A stretch of 8,280 nucleotides of DNA, taken from assembly GCA_002421565.1 (NCBI GenBank), contig DIKC01000172.1:1-8280 (forward strand), read 5' to 3'. The position numbers and the translations under genes are program-made. The notes below the pieces were generated by a model that made no database searches, had not been told where the DNA came from, and worked only from the letters and a program-made list of their open reading frames with translations. The DNA is from Desulfobulbaceae bacterium UBA5628 (GTDB lineage Bacteria > Desulfobacterota > Desulfobulbia > Desulfobulbales > Desulfurivibrionaceae). Numbering within the stretch: the stretch's first letter is position 1; each line of letters opens with the position of its first letter. Positions 5,485 to 8,280 of this stretch are shown here, in pieces.

Positions 5485-7026
5485 ATGAAGCGAATCATTC
5501 TCCTGCTCACCGCCCTCCTGGCCGGTTGCGCCACCCCCCTGCCGCCGCCGGAGCCTAATCCCTTGTTCGAGGAATGGAAGGAGAAGGCGGAGAACTCCCG
5601 GCCGGTACTGAAAAGCCAGCGCCGGGAAGGCCCGACCATCCTTACCCCCTCCGCCACCGGCGCCCCGGACACCCTGCCCCTGGCCAAGCGGGAGGAACTG
5701 CTCCTGGCGGAGCTGCCGAACAAACCGATCTCAATCCGTCTGGTGGACGTGGAGATCGCCACCGCCATGCGCTCCCTGGCCCGGGCGGTGGGCCAGAACA
5801 TCATGATCAACCCCAGCGTCCAGGGCAAAATCAACATCCATGCCGAGGAAATGCCCTGGAACGAAATATTCATGGGATTGATCCGCAGCTACGGTCTGCT
5901 GGCGGCCAAGGAAGGCAATCTCCTGCGGGTGATGTCGGTGGAGGACATGAAACTCCAGGTTCAGCGCCAGGCCCTGGAACTGGAGTCGGAACAGGTCAGC
6001 CCACTGATTACCGCCATAATCCCGATCAAGTACGCCGATCCGGCCCTGCTCGCCGAATCGTTCAAACTGCTGCTGACCATGAACAAGGAGGGCGCTCCCC
6101 GCGGCTCGGTGTCGGTGGACAAGCACACCCGCGCCCTGGTGGTACGAGATGTAGCCGCCAACCTCGACCGCCTGATCGAGTTCATCCAGGGGCTGGATCA
6201 GGCCACTCCCCAAATCCTGATCGAGGCCCACATCATCGAGACCAACCAGGACACGGCCCGGGAACTGGGGGTACAGTGGGGCTGGCTCTGGAACAAACGC
6301 TACTCCACCCTAACTCCCGGCGGCATCGGCGGCGCCATTGACGAAGATACCGGGGCGATCACCTATAAAGCCGGAGTCGATGGCGGCAATCGCACCGGGA
6401 TCAGCACCCAGGGCTTCGGCATCGACCTGCCGGCCCAAATGATCGGCAACCTCAACCCCGCCTCCATCGGCTTCATCCAGGCCTCCCTCTCCGGCAATAT
6501 CCTGGAGATGCAGCTATCCGCCCTCCAGAAGGCGGGCAAGATCAACATCCTTTCCCGGCCTTCCATCGTCACCCTGGACAACAACGAGGCGGTGATCGAA
6601 AGCGGGGCCGAGGTGCCGTTCCAGACCGTGGAAAACCAAGAGGTCAAGGTCGAATACAAGGACGCCACCCTCAAGCTCACGGTCACCCCCAGCGTCATTT
6701 CCGAGGAACTGGTCAAGCTGAAAATCGAGGCCAAGAAGGATGAAGTCGATCTCACCCGGACGGTGCTGGGCAACCCCTTCATCATCAAGAAGCTGGCCCA
6801 GACCAACCTGATCGTGGACAACGGCGCCACCGTGGTCATTGCCGGGCTCTCCAAGGAGCGCAACGCCGACTCCAAGGCCGGGGTGCCACACCTCCAGGAT
6901 GTGCCCCTGCTGGGCCGGCTTTTCCAGCATGATTCCAGCTCCGGCGAATTCGAGGAACTGCTGATCTTCATCACCCCCCGGATCATGATGGAAACAGGAG
7001 CAGGCGCCAATGCGGCAATTCCGTAA
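5485..7026 (+). CDS. pilQ: PilQ-family outer-membrane lipoprotein secretin
   Basis: This 513-aa secretin should form the multimeric outer-membrane channel for the pilus or pseudopilus. The N-terminus has a lipobox (LLAGC) with the acylated Cys at residue 15 followed by Ala-Thr, which favours outer-membrane sorting. A Pro-rich linker (16-77) leads to an N0/STN domain at about 80-150, one N1/N3-like domain at about 172-238 (IKYADPALLAESF, then VDKHTRALVVRD), and the secretin barrel domain at about 242-500. Family marks are ILIEAHIIETNQDTARELGV at 244-263, ILSRPSIVTLDNNEAVIESG at 355-374, and the closing VPHLQDVPLLGRLF at 467-480. These read most like PilQ, but there is no AMIN domain and only one N1-type repeat, so the protein is short; MshL-type naming is a fair alternative. 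A lipidated secretin may reach the outer membrane without a separate pilotin. The last 17 bases overlap the ATPase gene. Confidence 0.92.
   Translation: MKRIILLLTALLAGCATPLPPPEPNPLFEEWKEKAENSRPVLKSQRREGPTILTPSATGAPDTLPLAKREELLLAELPNKPISIRLVDVEIATAMRSLARAVGQNIMINPSVQGKINIHAEEMPWNEIFMGLIRSYGLLAAKEGNLLRVMSVEDMKLQVQRQALELESEQVSPLITAIIPIKYADPALLAESFKLLLTMNKEGAPRGSVSVDKHTRALVVRDVAANLDRLIEFIQGLDQATPQILIEAHIIETNQDTARELGVQWGWLWNKRYSTLTPGGIGGAIDEDTGAITYKAGVDGGNRTGISTQGFGIDLPAQMIGNLNPASIGFIQASLSGNILEMQLSALQKAGKINILSRPSIVTLDNNEAVIESGAEVPFQTVENQEVKVEYKDATLKLTVTPSVISEELVKLKIEAKKDEVDLTRTVLGNPFIIKKLAQTNLIVDNGATVVIAGLSKERNADSKAGVPHLQDVPLLGRLFQHDSSSGEFEELLIFITPRIMMETGAGANAAIP
6996..7000 (+). promoter_or_regulatory. 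Shine-Dalgarno of the ATPase gene, inside the secretin coding region
   Basis: AGGAG at 6996-7000 is followed by a nine-base spacer and ATG at 7010. It lies within the last codons of the secretin gene and supports a start at 7010 instead of the in-frame Met at 7040, which would delete the RLG part of the c-di-GMP-binding motif. Confidence 0.75.
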
Positions 7027-8280
7027 ACGCCTCGGCGACATGCTGGTCGAGGAAGGGCTGCTCACCGCCGAACAGCTCACCCAAACCCTGGCCGCCCAAA
7101 AGGGATCTGGCCTGAAACTGGGCGACTATCTCATCGACCACAACATCGTGGACGAAGAGCAGATTATCAAGATGCTGGGCAACCAGCTTCATCTGGAGCG
7201 CTACGACCCCGAGCATCATCCGGTCGATTCCGCCCTGGCCGCCATCCTGCCCCGCGAACTCGCCTCCCAGTATCAAGTGGCCCCCCTGGGCAAGGACGCC
7301 TTCGTGGTCCGGATCGCGATGGTCGATCCGATGAACATCGCGGCCATCGACGCGGTGGAAAAACACACCGACATGGAAGCGGAGCCGCTGATCTGCGCCC
7401 GCTCCGATTTCCCGTTGCTCTTAAACGGCATTTACGGGATGCACTCGGCGGTCAGCGATGTGCTCCACGACATGGACGAGGATGTCCAGGTCAGCAGCGA
7501 GGAGTCGGAAACCGAGGTGATCGGGGCGGCCCAGGACATGGCCGGCGCCGCCCCGGTGATCCGCCTGGTCAACTCCATCCTCCGCCAGGCGGTACAGGGC
7601 GGGGCCAGCGATATCCATATCAGCCCGGAAAAAAACCGCCCCCAGATCCGGCTGCGAATCGACGGCAAGCTCCACGAAATTCCGCCCCCGCCCCGCACCA
7701 TCCTGCCGGGGATTATCTCCCGGCTCAAGGTGCTGGCCAACATGGACATCGCCAACACCCGCATCCCCCAGGACGGCCGCTTCAACATCCGGATCGACAA
7801 CAAGGAAGTCAATATCCGGGCCTCGACCCTGCCCACCATTTACGGGGAAAATCTGGTTCTGCGGTTGCTCTACGTCAGCGCCGGATCCTTGCCCCTGGCC
7901 AAGCTGGGGTTGGATGGAGACGATCTTGAAAAAATCCGCCACATGTCGCGCCAGCCCTACGGCCTGATTTTAAGCGTCGGCCCCACCGGCAGCGGCAAGT
8001 CGAGTACCCTCTACGCGGTGCTTCAGGAACTGATCGCGCCGGAGACCAACATCGTCACCCTGGAAGACCCGGTGGAATTCCGGATGGACGGAGTGCGCCA
8101 GGTGCAATTAAACCGCAAGGCCGGGATGACCTTTGCCTCGGGCCTGCGGGCCATTCTCCGCCAGGACCCGGACATCATTCTGGTGGGTGAGACCCGGGAC
8201 CGGGAAACCGCCGAGATCACCATGCAATCCGCCCTTACCGGCCATCTGGTGCTTTCCACCCTCCACACCAACGACGCGGT
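7010..8280 (+). CDS. GspE/PilB/MshE-family assembly ATPase with MshEN c-di-GMP-binding domain (partial, 3' end outside window)
   Basis: The frame is open from the ATG at 7010 to the window end (423 codons and two bases). The enzyme is a cytoplasmic hexameric ATPase powering pilus or pseudopilus assembly. The N-terminal MshEN/N1E domain carries RLGDMLVEEGLLTAEQL at 7-23 with L27 and Q30, then a second half-motif from K36-L37-G38 to Q59. An LPRELA segment is at 80-85 and a long acidic linker at about 145-178. The N2E domain includes APVIRLVN (180-187), ASDIHI (199-204), RIDG (216-219) and IPQDGR (252-257). Catalytic motifs are intact: Walker A GPTGSGKS 324-331, Asp box TLEDPVEF 350-357, Walker B DIILVGE 388-394, His box H412 and H419. 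The zinc-binding tetra-Cys region and C-terminus lie beyond 8280. The Asp box and MshEN domain favour an assembly (extension) ATPase over PilT. MshE, PilB and GspE cannot be told apart from this fragment. Confidence 0.93.
   Translation, partial: MRQFRKRLGDMLVEEGLLTAEQLTQTLAAQKGSGLKLGDYLIDHNIVDEEQIIKMLGNQLHLERYDPEHHPVDSALAAILPRELASQYQVAPLGKDAFVVRIAMVDPMNIAAIDAVEKHTDMEAEPLICARSDFPLLLNGIYGMHSAVSDVLHDMDEDVQVSSEESETEVIGAAQDMAGAAPVIRLVNSILRQAVQGGASDIHISPEKNRPQIRLRIDGKLHEIPPPPRTILPGIISRLKVLANMDIANTRIPQDGRFNIRIDNKEVNIRASTLPTIYGENLVLRLLYVSAGSLPLAKLGLDGDDLEKIRHMSRQPYGLILSVGPTGSGKSSTLYAVLQELIAPETNIVTLEDPVEFRMDGVRQVQLNRKAGMTFASGLRAILRQDPDIILVGETRDRETAEITMQSALTGHLVLSTLHTNDA

Overview
The window is GC-rich (roughly 60% or more by eye), tightly packed and coded entirely on the + strand. 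It comes from a Gram-negative bacterium: it encodes an outer-membrane secretin with a lipoprotein signal, plus inner-membrane assembly proteins of the type IV pilus / type II secretion superfamily. A Desulfobacterota-like or other proteobacterial source would fit the protein style and gene packing. That is an impression, not a demonstrated placement.

Layout: (1) bases 1-229 hold the 3' end of a gene that looks like a tRNA-dihydrouridine synthase. (2) It overlaps by four bases (ATGA) with a 718-aa membrane diguanylate cyclase (226-2382) built as TM, periplasmic Cache sensor, TM, HAMP, GAF and GGDEF, with intact GGEEF active site and RxxD inhibitory site. (3) A 64-bp spacer (2383-2446), the only notable gap, is AT-rich and holds a good sigma-70-like promoter candidate and small inverted repeats. 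(4) Five pilus/secretion genes follow with overlaps or short gaps: a PilM-PilN (GspL-like) fusion (2447-4402), a PilO/GspM-like protein (4402-4971), a PilP/GspC-like protein (4968-5471, GTG start), a PilQ-family lipoprotein secretin (5485-7026), and a GspE/PilB/MshE-type assembly ATPase (7010 to beyond the window end) that starts inside the secretin gene.

How they fit together: the actin-like/TM fusion, PilO-like and PilP-like proteins would form the alignment complex linking the cytoplasmic ATPase to the outer-membrane secretin. The ATPase has an N-terminal MshEN domain with a near-perfect c-di-GMP-binding motif, and the cyclase at the head of the cluster would make that ligand. The simplest model is a locally wired circuit: periplasmic signal, c-di-GMP synthesis, ATPase activation, pilus or pseudopilus assembly. 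The gene order resembles the Vibrio msh secretory operon (mshH-I-J-K-L-...-E), with an apparently active cyclase where the degenerate GGDEF/EAL protein MshH sits. Whether the machine is a type IV pilus, an MSHA-like pilus or a type II secretion system cannot be settled here, because the pilin, platform-protein and peptidase genes lie outside the window.

I saw no tRNA, rRNA, CRISPR array, insertion sequence or convincing terminator. Long minus-strand open frames are shadows of the GC-rich coding strand.
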